Positions 50,476 to 59,917 of a stretch of DNA of 64,000 nucleotides are shown here, one piece after another. Position numbers and translations under genes: made by a program. The first letter of the stretch is position 1. Every line of letters starts with the position of its first letter. Source of the stretch: Candidatus Homeothermus arabinoxylanisolvens (GTDB taxonomy: Bacteria > Bacteroidota > Bacteroidia > Bacteroidales > Muribaculaceae); NCBI GenBank assembly GCA_001689405.1, contig LUJO01000049.1:1-64000 (forward strand), read 5' to 3'. The notes beneath the pieces were generated by a model. That model did no database searches, was not told the DNA's origin, and saw nothing but the letters and a program-made list of their open reading frames with translations.

Positions 50476-52778
50476 TATCCGATGATTTTAAAACGTGCGA
50501 ATTTTAATAACAGTTTCTTGGTGCCGAGAGTGTTGAACCTTACCTCTATGCGGGCGTCGCCCGTAGCGGTATCGATAGCGGTTATGACACCCCGGCCGAA
50601 ACGGCTGTGCTCTATGGTCATGCCGGTCGACAGCTGTTCCATGGTGTGTAGGTCCTCGTCGCCATATACCGGTGCAGGCTTGGGTGCCGGCGGAGTCGGG
50701 CCCTGTCGGTCGACCAGCGGATGGCTGAATGAACGCCGGTGTTCCTGTATGGTCGATGTCCTGTAGTTGTCGATGGGGTTTATGAAGCTGTCGGGTCTTA
50801 CGATGTCGTTACCCGTGGCGAGGTGCAGGTAGGCGCGGTCAATGTCTTTCAGAAAGCGTGACGGCGAACATGTCTTGGTCTGTCCGTTGCGGAATCTTGA
50901 CGACGCGTAGCTGATGACACAATTCAGTTTGGCTCGTGTTATGGCCACATACAGAAGCCGGCGCTCCTCCTCGATTGCGGCGAGCGAGTCGCATGACATG
51001 GCTGAGGGAAACAACTCTTCCTCTACGCCGACAATAAACACATTGTTGAATTCAAGTCCTTTTGCCGCATGCACTGTCATCAACGTGATCGAGGCTTCGG
51101 TCGTGTCCTGCGTGTCCTGATCGGTAGCGAGCGATACTTCGCCGAGGAAGTCGGTCAGCGATGTGCCGTCGGAGCCCTCTTCCATTTTACCCGATACGAA
51201 CTCCTGTACTCCGGCCAGCAGCTCCTGAAGGTTTTCCTGCTTCGATATGCTTTCGGGCGTGCGGTCGCTCAGCAGCGAGCTAAGCAGGGCCGTGCGGGTT
51301 ATTATATGCCGTGCTACAGTCTCCGCGTTTTCTCCGTTACGGTTCATCTCTATGAATTCTTGTATCATGTCGCGAAACGCCGTGAGTTTTTTCAGGGTTC
51401 CTCCGTTCAGGCCGGTGTCGTACTTGTCGTTGTCGACGAGTACTCTCCACGCGCTTACATTGTTGTCGATAGCCGCGCGCAGTATCTTGTTTACGGTCGT
51501 CTCGCCTATGCCGCGTTTCGGATAATTGATGACACGCTTGAAGGCCTCGTCATCGTCGGGATTGACCGACAGGCGGAAGTATGCTATGGCGTCCTTTACC
51601 TCCTTGCGCTGGTAAAATGACAGGCCGCCGTATATGCGGTAAGGTATGTTTCGCTTGCGGAGCGACTCCTCAAGTATACGCGACTGCGCATTGGTGCGGT
51701 AGAGTACCGCATACTCGTCATAGCTGTCGTGCAGGCGCATCTTCAGCTGCGATATCCTGTTGGCCACAAGGTAGGCCTCCTCATAGTCGCTGAAGCTTTG
51801 CACCACCTCTATCCGCGAGCCCTCGTCATTTTTTGAAAATACGTTTTTAGGTATCTGCTCGGTGTTTTTTGCAATTAGCGAGTTGGCCGCGTTGATTATA
51901 TTCTGGGTGGAGCGGTAGTTCTGTTCAAGTTTGAATATGCGCAGGTTGTCATACGACTTTTTTAGATTCAGTATGTTGCGTATGTTGGCCCCGCGAAACG
52001 AGTATATGCTTTGTGCGTCGTCGCCCACCACACACAGGTTGCGGGAGTCGCGGCATATCTGCGATACGATAAGATGCTGCGCGAAATTGGTGTCCTGATA
52101 CTCGTCGACCAGAACATAACGGAAAAACTCCTGATAGTGGCGGAGCACGTCGGGATTGTCGCGGAGCAATACATTGGTGTAATAAAGCAGGTCATCGAAG
52201 TCCATGGCTTCGGCCACGAAACAGCGGTCACGGTATATGCGGTATATCTCATGCAGCCGTTCGCGTTTTGCGCGGCGGTCGGCTTCCATGATGTCGGCGC
52301 TTATGGCATAGCGCTGAGGCGATATCAGTGCGTTTTTGGCCGACGATATAGCCGACATCACCACCGAAGGCTTGTATATTTTATCGTCAAGCCCCATGTC
52401 CTTGATGATAGTCTTTATGAGCGACTTGGAGTCGGACGTGTCATAGATTGTGAAGTTGCTTTTGAAGCCCAAGCGGTCGGCGTTGCTGCGCAGCAACCGT
52501 GCGAAGATGGAGTGGAACGTGCCCATCCACAGCTTCGAGGCCGTTGCCGGGCCAACCATACTTTCTATGCGCTCACGCATTTCGCGGGCCGCCTTGTTGG
52601 TGAATGTCAGTGCGAGTATGCGCCACGGTTCATATCCGAGCCGCAGCAGATGCACTATCTTGTATGTAAGCACACGTGTCTTACCCGAGCCGGCTCCGGC
52701 TATCACGAGCTGCGGGCCGTCGGTGTAAAGCACAGCGTCTTGTTGTTGCTTGTTGAGTTGTTGTATATAGTCTTCCAT
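50475..52778 (-). CDS. UvrD/PcrA-type ATP-dependent DNA helicase
   Basis: A 767-residue superfamily 1A helicase. Motifs in order: Q-motif and Walker A AGAGSGKTRVLTYK near residues 27-40, LTFTNKAAREMRERIE (Ia), VDEYQDTN (II), VVGDDAQSIYSFRGA (III), YRSTQNI (IV), TVHAAKGLEFNNVFIVG (V) and LLYVAITRAK (VI). The C-terminal 60 residues form a Tudor-like domain, as in PcrA, that binds RNA polymerase. It acts in excision repair and replication. The leader is only a few nt long. First gene of the run with nspC and the glycosyltransferase. Confidence 0.94.
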   Translation of the reverse strand: MEDYIQQLNKQQQDAVLYTDGPQLVIAGAGSGKTRVLTYKIVHLLRLGYEPWRILALTFTNKAAREMRERIESMVGPATASKLWMGTFHSIFARLLRSNADRLGFKSNFTIYDTSDSKSLIKTIIKDMGLDDKIYKPSVVMSAISSAKNALISPQRYAISADIMEADRRAKRERLHEIYRIYRDRCFVAEAMDFDDLLYYTNVLLRDNPDVLRHYQEFFRYVLVDEYQDTNFAQHLIVSQICRDSRNLCVVGDDAQSIYSFRGANIRNILNLKKSYDNLRIFKLEQNYRSTQNIINAANSLIAKNTEQIPKNVFSKNDEGSRIEVVQSFSDYEEAYLVANRISQLKMRLHDSYDEYAVLYRTNAQSRILEESLRKRNIPYRIYGGLSFYQRKEVKDAIAYFRLSVNPDDDEAFKRVINYPKRGIGETTVNKILRAAIDNNVSAWRVLVDNDKYDTGLNGGTLKKLTAFRDMIQEFIEMNRNGENAETVARHIITRTALLSSLLSDRTPESISKQENLQELLAGVQEFVSGKMEEGSDGTSLTDFLGEVSLATDQDTQDTTEASITLMTVHAAKGLEFNNVFIVGVEEELFPSAMSCDSLAAIEEERRLLYVAITRAKLNCVISYASSRFRNGQTKTCSPSRFLKDIDRAYLHLATGNDIVRPDSFINPIDNYRTSTIQEHRRSFSHPLVDRQGPTPPAPKPAPVYGDEDLHTMEQLSTGMTIEHSRFGRGVITAIDTATGDARIEVRFNTLGTKKLLLKFARFKIIG

Positions 52779-52787
52779 ATATCAGTG

Positions 52788-52795
52788 CAAAAATA
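52788..52795 (-). promoter_or_regulatory. -7 box for the uvrD-like gene
   Basis: CAAAAATA on the plus strand, TATTTTTG on the minus strand, ending 9 nt before the ATG at 52778. The mRNA leader would be very short. Confidence 0.5.
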
Positions 52796-52826
52796 ATGAT
52801 TTTTATTGACATCGGCCGAATGTTGA

Positions 52827-52858
52827 TTTGGCAATATCGGAGGTAAGCATTAAATTTG
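52827..52858 (+). promoter_or_regulatory. Promoter of the radical SAM/DUF4130 pair
   Basis: -33 TTTG (52827-52830), 20-bp spacer, -7 TAAATTTG (52851-52858), 30 nt before the ATG at 52889. Both elements are consensus. Confidence 0.7.
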
Positions 52859-52888
52859 TATCTATGTTTGCTCTCTTAATCTCGGGCT

Positions 52889-54160
52889 ATGACTGAAGCT
52901 ACACTCAATAAACTGAAAATACTGGCAGAAGCCGCCAAATATGACGTGTCGTGCTCGTCAAGCGGCACCGTGCGCCGCGGACGCAAGGGCGACGGTGTAG
53001 GCAACACCGTGGGCGGAGTGGGCATATGCCATAGCTTTGCCGATGACGGCCGCTGTATATCGTTGCTTAAAGTCATGCTCACAAACGTGTGCATGTATGA
53101 CTGCGCCTATTGCATAAACCGCCGTAGCAATGATGTGCCGAGAGCTACGCTTTCGGTTTCGGAACTGGTGGAGCTTACAATGGAGTTTTACCGGCGAAAC
53201 TATATCGAGGGGCTCTTTCTCAGTTCCGGCGTGGTGAGGAACCCCGATTATACTATGGAGCGACTGGTGAAAGTGGCTCAGGACCTGCGTACCGTACATC
53301 GGTTTAACGGATACATACATCTGAAAAGCATACCCGGAGCTTCGCGCGAGCTTGTGAACCGGGCCGGACTGTATGCCGACCGCATGAGCGTGAATATAGA
53401 GATACCGAATGAGAGCTCCTTGAAGTACCTTGCTCCGGAGAAAGACTTCAGGAGCGTTTATGAGCCTATGGGATTCATACGTCAGGGAGTGCTTGAGAAC
53501 AAAGAGGACCGGCGTAAATTTCGCAGTGCCCCGCGTTTTGTCCCGGCAGGCCAGAGCACACAGATGATAGTCGGTGCGTCGCCGGAGCATGACCGCGACA
53601 TATTGCGCCTGTCGTCGGCCTTTTATGCCATGCCCACCATGAGGCGTGTATATTACTCCGGATATGTCCCCGTCAATACTTATGATGCCCGGCTGCCTAT
53701 GCTCAAGCAGCCTCCTCTGGTAAGGGAAAATCGTCTGTATCAGGCCGACTGGCTCATGCGCTTTTACAAGTTTACGGCCGATGAGATTGTTGATGACTCG
53801 CATCCCGACCTTGAGCTTGAGATCGATCCCAAACTGTCATGGGCGCTGCGGCACCCGGAGTTTTTCCCCGTTGATGTGAACCGGGCCGATTATGAGTCGA
53901 TACTGCGTATTCCCGGAGTCGGGGTCAAGTCGGCCACTCTTATTGTCAATGCACGACGTTTCCGCCGCTTGAATTCGGAGCATCTCCGCAAGATAGGCGT
54001 GGTCATGAAGCGCGCCCGTTACTTCATAACTTGCGGTGAGCTTGAGGCGCCGTGCGTGGCTGATGTGTCGCCCGATTATGTGCGTCGTAAACTTACCTGC
54101 GCGTCAGGCAAGGCGTCAGACGTGAATCCGTTGCAGCTAACCCTTGATTTTGGCTCGTGA
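52889..54160 (+). CDS. Putative DNA modification/repair radical SAM protein (TIGR03916)
   Basis: A 423-residue radical SAM protein. The [4Fe-4S] motif is CMYDCAYC (CxxxCxxC), at about residues 70-77. GLFLSSGVV and MSVNIEIPNESSLKYL are the barrel motifs. A helix-hairpin-helix unit (ILRIPGVGVKSATLIVNARR) near residue 350 implies DNA binding. This matches TIGR03916, a family seen next to a DUF4130 protein and thought to act on DNA, with no published reaction that I can name. Translation is coupled by a TGATG overlap to the next gene. Confidence 0.88.
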   Translation: MTEATLNKLKILAEAAKYDVSCSSSGTVRRGRKGDGVGNTVGGVGICHSFADDGRCISLLKVMLTNVCMYDCAYCINRRSNDVPRATLSVSELVELTMEFYRRNYIEGLFLSSGVVRNPDYTMERLVKVAQDLRTVHRFNGYIHLKSIPGASRELVNRAGLYADRMSVNIEIPNESSLKYLAPEKDFRSVYEPMGFIRQGVLENKEDRRKFRSAPRFVPAGQSTQMIVGASPEHDRDILRLSSAFYAMPTMRRVYYSGYVPVNTYDARLPMLKQPPLVRENRLYQADWLMRFYKFTADEIVDDSHPDLELEIDPKLSWALRHPEFFPVDVNRADYESILRIPGVGVKSATLIVNARRFRRLNSEHLRKIGVVMKRARYFITCGELEAPCVADVSPDYVRRKLTCASGKASDVNPLQLTLDFGS

Positions 54161-54927
54161 TGTTGGTGTTCGTGTTTGACGGTACTTTTGAAGGGCTTCT
54201 TACGGCTGTGTTCGATGCTTATTCACGCAAGTCTTTTCCTGAAGCCCTTGTCAGGGAGGGTGGGGTGCTGCCCATGTTTTGTGACGGGTGTCATGAGGTC
54301 GTTACCGATGCAGAGAAGAGCGACCGCGTATGGCGAGGCCTCGGACGGAAATTGTCGGCAGCCGCGTTGTCGGCGGTGGCTACGAGCTTCCTTTGTGAAC
54401 TTCCCGACTATGACATAATTCTGTTCCGCTATATATGCCGTGCCGTAAATTCGCCTGTCAGCATAGAGACCGATTTTTCCGATCCCGATGTGGTGGAGGT
54501 CACCCGTATGGTAAGGCGCGTGCGTTACGAGGCTATGAGGGTGAAGCAGTTTCTGCGGTTTCAGAAAGCGGCCGACGGCACATACCTTGCGCTTATGGAG
54601 CCACTGTACAATGTCTTGTCGATGGCTGTCGGGCATTTTGTCGACCGTTTTTCAACCATGACGTTTGTTATTTACGACAAGCGCCGCTCGTACGGATATT
54701 ATTATGACGGACACGAGGTACGTTATGTGACCATGCCCGATACCTTGCCCCATATTGCCACCGGGCGTCTTGACGAGTCCATGATGGATGCCGATGAGAA
54801 GTTGTTTCAGGACATGTGGCGCACATACTTCAAGGCCATTGCTATAAAAGAGCGTATAAATCCGCGTAAGCAGCGTCAGGACATGCCTGTCAGGTTTTGG
54901 AAATACCTTACGGAGAAAAATGGTTAA
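54160..54927 (+). CDS. DUF4130/TIGR03915 DNA metabolism protein
   Basis: A 255-residue protein beginning MLVFVFDGTFEGLLTAVFDAY, the hallmark of TIGR03915/DUF4130. Further conserved parts are VRRVRYEAMRVKQFLRF, and HFVDRFSTMTFVIYDKRRSY followed by YGYYYDGHEV, then a C-terminal FQDMWRTYFKAIAIKERINP and RQDMPVRFWKYLTE. DUF4130 domains are elsewhere fused to uracil-DNA-glycosylase-like proteins, so a role in DNA base repair is likely. I start it at 54160, where ATG overlaps the upstream stop, rather than at the GTG one codon earlier. Confidence 0.87.
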   Translation: MLVFVFDGTFEGLLTAVFDAYSRKSFPEALVREGGVLPMFCDGCHEVVTDAEKSDRVWRGLGRKLSAAALSAVATSFLCELPDYDIILFRYICRAVNSPVSIETDFSDPDVVEVTRMVRRVRYEAMRVKQFLRFQKAADGTYLALMEPLYNVLSMAVGHFVDRFSTMTFVIYDKRRSYGYYYDGHEVRYVTMPDTLPHIATGRLDESMMDADEKLFQDMWRTYFKAIAIKERINPRKQRQDMPVRFWKYLTEKNG

Positions 54928-55038
54928 ATAATGTTATTATTTATACCGGTTATAAACTAATAGGCCCGTTTTCTCGGTTTGAGTTGATAAATTCACGATA
55001 TTTGCAGCGTGATAACCGAAATTTATTCTATTTAATAT

Positions 55039-57456
55039 ATGATGAGACTTTCCGACTTGAAAACGGGGGAGACCGGCGTTATCGTGAAGATTCTCGGACA
55101 CGGAGCGTTTCGCAAACGCGTCATAGAAATGGGGTTTGTTAAAGGTCAGCGTATAAAGGTGTTGCTTAATGCGCCGCTGAAAGACCCTATCAAGTACAGC
55201 ATAATGGGTTATGAACTGTCTTTGCGCCGGAGCGAGGCCGAGATGGTAGAGGTACTCCCTCTTGAGGCGTCGCGTAATGTCGGCACCGACTCTGTCGGGC
55301 CGGCAGGCTACTCCGACAATCCCGTTCATGATGAAGTTATCCGTAAGGATATAGAGGGCAAATGCAAGACTATCAATATAGCGCTTATAGGCAATCCCAA
55401 CTGCGGAAAGACTTCATTGTTCAATGCCGCTTCCGGAGCGCAGGAGCATGTGGGCAACTACAGCGGGGTAACGGTTGACGCTAAAAAGGGGCATTTTGAA
55501 TATGGAGGATATTGTTTTAATATCGTGGATCTGCCCGGTACATACTCCCTGTCGTCGTACTCTCCTGAGGAGCTTTATGTAAGGCGTTATCTGCGCGATG
55601 AGACACCCGATGTCATTGTCAATGTCGTTGTGGCGTCCAACCTTGAGCGCAATCTCTACCTTACTACCGAGCTGATCGACATGGACCGTTCGATGGTCAT
55701 AGCACTTAACATGTATGACGAGCTTGAGCGCTCTGGGGCGTCGCTTGACTACAATCTGCTTGGACAGATGATAGGTGTGCCCATGGTGCCTACCGTATCG
55801 CGCAACGGTGAAGGCCTTCATAAGCTTTTTGACACGATAATAAGTGTATATGAAGGACGCGACAACGCCGTAAGACACATACATGTAAATCTCGGTCGCG
55901 ATGTGGAGCGGGGCATAACGGTCATAAAGGACGCTATAAAACGCGACGGAAACATAGGCGCGCACTTTTCGCCCCGTTATCTCGCTATAAAATTGTTGGA
56001 GCACGACCGCGAGGTGGAGGATATGGTCAAGCGCTCGCCCGATCATGAAGCCATATTTAAGCTGCGTGACGATGCGGTGGCTGAGATTGAGAAAAACGGT
56101 CATGAGGATGTGACCTCCCTTATAGCCAATGAGAAATATGGATTTATAGCCGGAGCTCTTGCCGAGACGTATACGGAGACAACGAAGGAGACTGCCCGCA
56201 CCACCCATGTCATCGATGCCTTTGTCACTAACAAGCTGTTCGGGTTCCCTATATTCCTGCTTATCATGTGGTTCATATTCTGGTGCACGTTTGAAATCGG
56301 CTCCTATCCGATGGCTTGGATTGAGGCTGCCGTGGACTTTATAGCGCGTACGGTACAGACATTGATGCCTGAAGGCCCGCTGAAGGACCTTATAGCCGAT
56401 GGCATAATAGGAGGAGTAGGCGGGGTGATAGTATTCTTGCCGAACATACTCATATTGTATTTTTTCATCTCCTTTATGGAGGACTCGGGCTACATGGCGC
56501 GCGCTGCCTTCATAATGGACAAGCTCATGCATAAGATCGGGCTTCACGGCAAGTCGTTTATTCCGCTGGTCATGGGATTTGGCTGCAATGTGCCCGCCAT
56601 AATGTCGGCCCGAGCCATCGAGAGCCGCAGCAGCCGCATCATTACTATTCTTATAAACCCGTTTATGTCGTGTTCGGCGCGTCTGCCGGTCTATGTGCTT
56701 CTTGTCGGGACATTCTTCAGTCGTCATGCCGGTCTTGTGTTTCTCGGCCTCTATCTGCTCGGTATAGTCGTGGCCATGATAACGGCGAGGCTGTTGCGGC
56801 GTTTCTGGTTTAAAGCCGACGAGACCCCCTTTGTAATGGAACTTCCCCCTTACCGCCTGCCGACTTTCCGTACGTCATTGCGCCATATGTGGACCAAAGG
56901 TGAACAGTATCTAAAGAAGATGGGCGGCATAATACTTGTGGCAAGTATAGTCGTATGGGCGTTGAACTATTTCCCACTTCATGACGAGAAGTCGTCCACA
57001 CCCGAGTTTCAGAGTCTTACCGAAGCCGATGACGCCAAGATAGACCTTAAATATGATTCCTATCTTGAGATGCTGGGCAAGGCCGTTAATCCGGTGATGA
57101 CTCCGCTCGGTTTCCACTGGCGTACTACGGTGGCGGCGATAGCCGGCGCTCCTGCCAAGGAGATTGTGGTGTCGACGCTCGGCGTACTTTATACAGGTGA
57201 CGAAGAGATTGATGACAATTCATTGTCGGCGCGTCTTACTGCGCCCAATCCCATAACCGGAAAGCCCGACTTCACTCCGGCTTCGGCTCTTAGCCTCATG
57301 GTGTTTGTGCTGCTGTACTTCCCGTGCACGGCTACCGTCGTGGCTATAGTCAGGGAGACGGGATCTTGGCGTTACGGCGCATTTTCGGTCATATACAATA
57401 CGTTGGTGGCGTGGCTTGTGGCATGGCTCACATATAATGTTGCCGTGCTGATGTAA
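55039..57456 (+). CDS. feoB: Fused FeoA-FeoB ferrous iron transporter
   Basis: An 805-residue inner-membrane Fe(II) transporter. Residues 1-75 are a FeoA SH3-like domain (RLSDLKTGETGVIVKILGHG). The FeoB G-domain follows, with G1 GNPNCGKTS, G3 DLPGTYSLSSY and G4 NMYDE. From residue 390 there are paired Gate motifs and about eight or more transmembrane helices (LPNILILYFFISFMEDSGYM, MSCSARLPVYVLLVGTFF, LLYFPCTATVVAIVRETGSW). The FeoA-FeoB fusion is known in Bacteroidota. An imperfect -7 box (GATATTTG, 54998-55005) precedes it. It is convergent with the MATE gene with a 3-bp gap. Confidence 0.95.
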   Translation: MMRLSDLKTGETGVIVKILGHGAFRKRVIEMGFVKGQRIKVLLNAPLKDPIKYSIMGYELSLRRSEAEMVEVLPLEASRNVGTDSVGPAGYSDNPVHDEVIRKDIEGKCKTINIALIGNPNCGKTSLFNAASGAQEHVGNYSGVTVDAKKGHFEYGGYCFNIVDLPGTYSLSSYSPEELYVRRYLRDETPDVIVNVVVASNLERNLYLTTELIDMDRSMVIALNMYDELERSGASLDYNLLGQMIGVPMVPTVSRNGEGLHKLFDTIISVYEGRDNAVRHIHVNLGRDVERGITVIKDAIKRDGNIGAHFSPRYLAIKLLEHDREVEDMVKRSPDHEAIFKLRDDAVAEIEKNGHEDVTSLIANEKYGFIAGALAETYTETTKETARTTHVIDAFVTNKLFGFPIFLLIMWFIFWCTFEIGSYPMAWIEAAVDFIARTVQTLMPEGPLKDLIADGIIGGVGGVIVFLPNILILYFFISFMEDSGYMARAAFIMDKLMHKIGLHGKSFIPLVMGFGCNVPAIMSARAIESRSSRIITILINPFMSCSARLPVYVLLVGTFFSRHAGLVFLGLYLLGIVVAMITARLLRRFWFKADETPFVMELPPYRLPTFRTSLRHMWTKGEQYLKKMGGIILVASIVVWALNYFPLHDEKSSTPEFQSLTEADDAKIDLKYDSYLEMLGKAVNPVMTPLGFHWRTTVAAIAGAPAKEIVVSTLGVLYTGDEEIDDNSLSARLTAPNPITGKPDFTPASALSLMVFVLLYFPCTATVVAIVRETGSWRYGAFSVIYNTLVAWLVAWLTYNVAVLM

Positions 57457-57459
57457 GGC

Positions 57460-58812
57460 TTATGTGTTGACAAATGTCTTGTTGGCCCACTTCATGCTCC
57501 ACCACCGGTGTATGAATATGGCGCCGCGTGTCAGCTCGTCGGCCGCGATCATGAACCATAGCGCGTTGATGCCGAGTGCGAAGTATATGCCGAGTATGTA
57601 TCCGCCGAGTACCTGTAACAGCCACATGCTCACCAGCCCTACATAGAACGGGTAGTTGACGTCGCCGGCGGCGCGCAGGGCATTTGTGGCGAAGATGTTT
57701 ACAGGACGGCCTGTCTCCACGAGCACGTCAATCCAGAGTATGGTGCATCCTATGGCTATTATCTCCTGATTGGAGGTAAGAAGTCCGAGCAGCCATTTGC
57801 CTGACAAGGCGAGTACCAGCGACAGGCTGACGGTGATCAGTAGCGCAAGCCGCATCACGTACTTGCCGAGTATGAAAGCGCCGCGGTATTTGGCTTTTCC
57901 TACAAGATGTCCTACCGATATGGCGCCTCCCTGCGATATGGCTATGCAGAACAGGTAGCCGAACATGACAATGTTCACCACGTATGTTCGTGCGGCAAGG
58001 ACTTCGAGCCCAAGCATGTTGATGAAAAAGGTCATTATTATTTGGGCCGAACTGTAGCTGAACTGTTCGCCGGCCGACGGAATACCGATTTTAAGCAGAT
58101 TTTTCAGCTCTTTTACGGGAAAGTGCCTGAATATGTGCCACGGGAAGCGCGGTACTACGGTCCTGAACAGTATTACGGCAAGCACAGCCATGGCTATGGC
58201 ACGGCTTGAGGCGGTGGATATGGCGGCGCCTTCCGCGCCGAGTGCCGGAGCGCCGAATTTTCCGAATATCAGTACGTAGTTGCCGAATATGTTGAGTATG
58301 TTGACAAGTCCTACGACTATCATGGGGTAGACGGCTTTGTTGCTTGCGCGCAAAGTAGCCGACAGTGTAAGCGAAAGCGCTTGGAAGAAAGCAAACAATC
58401 CTACGATTCTCATATAGCCCACACCCTCTCCGAGCAGGTTGTCGTCAAGCCCCATCAGCTTGAGTATGGGTACGGCTCCGAAGCATAACAGGCTGCTTAT
58501 GGCCAGCCCTATGATGAGATTTACCACGAGAGCCACTCCTACCACGTCGTAAATGCGGTTGTTCAGGCGTGCGCCGAGATATTGGCTCACAAGCACCGAT
58601 GTACCCAGATTGATGACTTCAAACACAAGGAAGCACAGCATTACTATCTGATTGACGACTCCTACAGCCGCAACCGACGCGTCGCTGTGCCGCGACAGCA
58701 TGACTGTGTCGACGGCTCCGAGCGTCATGATGAGCAGAGTCTCGATAAATATCGGCACGGTCAGCGATGCCAATTGCTTTTTAAGGGCGTTTGCAGGTTT
58801 AAGTGATGTCAT
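57460..58812 (-). CDS. MATE family multidrug/Na+ efflux transporter
   Basis: A 450-residue polytopic protein with about twelve transmembrane helices in two homologous halves. It begins MTSLKPANALKKQLASLTVP and shows MatE motifs such as GAVDTVMLSRHSDASVAAVG and AASRAIAMAVLAVI-like segments (SSRAIAMAVLAVILFR). It exports cationic compounds or metabolites in exchange for Na+ or H+; the substrate is unknown. I chose the ATG at 58812 rather than the TTG two codons upstream. Confidence 0.9.
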   Translation of the reverse strand: MTSLKPANALKKQLASLTVPIFIETLLIMTLGAVDTVMLSRHSDASVAAVGVVNQIVMLCFLVFEVINLGTSVLVSQYLGARLNNRIYDVVGVALVVNLIIGLAISSLLCFGAVPILKLMGLDDNLLGEGVGYMRIVGLFAFFQALSLTLSATLRASNKAVYPMIVVGLVNILNIFGNYVLIFGKFGAPALGAEGAAISTASSRAIAMAVLAVILFRTVVPRFPWHIFRHFPVKELKNLLKIGIPSAGEQFSYSSAQIIMTFFINMLGLEVLAARTYVVNIVMFGYLFCIAISQGGAISVGHLVGKAKYRGAFILGKYVMRLALLITVSLSLVLALSGKWLLGLLTSNQEIIAIGCTILWIDVLVETGRPVNIFATNALRAAGDVNYPFYVGLVSMWLLQVLGGYILGIYFALGINALWFMIAADELTRGAIFIHRWWSMKWANKTFVNT

Positions 58813-58840
58813 AGGCAACCGGTTGACAGTATTGCATATA

Positions 58841-58890
58841 TAAAGACAAAAGAGTCGGATTGCTGATGCCTGTCCGCTCTTTTGTCTTTA
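58841..58890 (-). terminator. Terminator of fabI
   Basis: A 14-bp inverted repeat, TAAAGACAAAAGAG with its complement, around a partly paired 22-nt loop, 24 nt past the fabI stop. Confidence 0.75.
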
Positions 58891-58913
58891 GGTTAGCTGG
58901 CAGTGACAGCGGA

Positions 58914-59771
58914 TTATCCGTACTGGATGGTGCCGTCGGGATTGCGGTACAGGTCAAAGCTCTTCTCATACTGGTCCATGGCGCGAAGGCTCATGCCCAT
59001 GCTTGAGAAGCCGCCGTCGTGAAAGAGGTTCTGCATCGTCACCTTGCGGGTAAGGTCGCTGAACATGACTATGCAGTAGTCGGCACATTCATCGGCGTTG
59101 GCGTTGCCCAACGGCGACATGCGGTTGGAGAAGTCCATCAACGACTCCATTCCTTTCACTCCGCTTCCGGCAGTGGTCTGTGTGGGTGACTGTGATATCG
59201 TATTTATACGTACGTTTTTCTCGCGTCCGTATATGTAGCCGAAGCTGCGTGCTATCGATTCAAGAAGTGCTTTGGCATCGGCCATGTCGTTGTAGCCGAA
59301 CATGGTGCGCTGCGAAGCTATGTAGCTGAGTGCTATTATGCTTCCGTAGTCGTTTATCGCGTCGAGCTTTTTGGCTGCCTGTATCATCTTGTGAAATGAT
59401 ATGGCCGATATGTCGAGGGTTTTATTGAGTAGGTCGTAGTCGATGTCGTCATACAGACGTTTTTTTCTTACATTGGGCGACATGCCTATTGAGTGCAGTA
59501 CGAAATCGATTTTGCCGCCGAGTATCTCCATTGATTTTGTAAATACCATCTCAAGGTCCTCGACATTGGTGGCATCGGCGGGCAATACTTCTGCGTTAAG
59601 TTTTTCTCCGAGCTTGCTTACGTCGCCCATCCTCACTGCCACAGGTGTGTTTGACAGCGTGATTACGGCTCCTTCTTCTACCGCTCTTTCTGCGACTTTC
59701 CAAGCGATACTCATGTCATTGAGCGCTCCGAATATCACGCCGCGCTTTCCTTTCAATAAGTTGTGACTCAT
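58914..59771 (-). CDS. fabI: Enoyl-[acyl-carrier-protein] reductase (NADH)
   Basis: A 285-residue short-chain dehydrogenase-like enzyme catalysing the last reduction of each fatty-acid elongation cycle. The start (KGKRGVIFGALNDMSIAWKV) is the FabI nucleotide-binding pattern. The mid-region has FVLHSIGMSP. The catalytic pair is in FGYNDMADAK, with Tyr and Lys six residues apart. The C terminus LFHDGGFSSMGMSL is also family-specific. A TAACTTTG box lies at 59803-59810. It stands alone with its own terminator. Confidence 0.95.
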   Translation of the reverse strand: MSHNLLKGKRGVIFGALNDMSIAWKVAERAVEEGAVITLSNTPVAVRMGDVSKLGEKLNAEVLPADATNVEDLEMVFTKSMEILGGKIDFVLHSIGMSPNVRKKRLYDDIDYDLLNKTLDISAISFHKMIQAAKKLDAINDYGSIIALSYIASQRTMFGYNDMADAKALLESIARSFGYIYGREKNVRINTISQSPTQTTAGSGVKGMESLMDFSNRMSPLGNANADECADYCIVMFSDLTRKVTMQNLFHDGGFSSMGMSLRAMDQYEKSFDLYRNPDGTIQYG

Positions 59772-59802
59772 TATAATATAATGTTAGTAAAAATTGCGGC
59801 TG

Positions 59803-59810
59803 CAAAGTTA
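59803..59810 (-). promoter_or_regulatory. -7 box for fabI
   Basis: CAAAGTTA on the plus strand, TAACTTTG on the minus strand, 31 nt before the ATG at 59771. Confidence 0.6.
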
Positions 59811-59917
59811 CAAAAAATAATTTAAACTCGCTCAGTTATTGAAATATACCTTGCTGCCGGCGTAAGCTGCTGAACGTCAGATGTGTGTGAAGCCGATGTG
59901 AATGTACGGTGTGTCGT

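Noticed and set aside
55414..56727. 437-codon open frame on the minus strand opposite feoB
   Set aside because: Antisense to the FeoB G-domain and membrane region with no protein-like features of its own.
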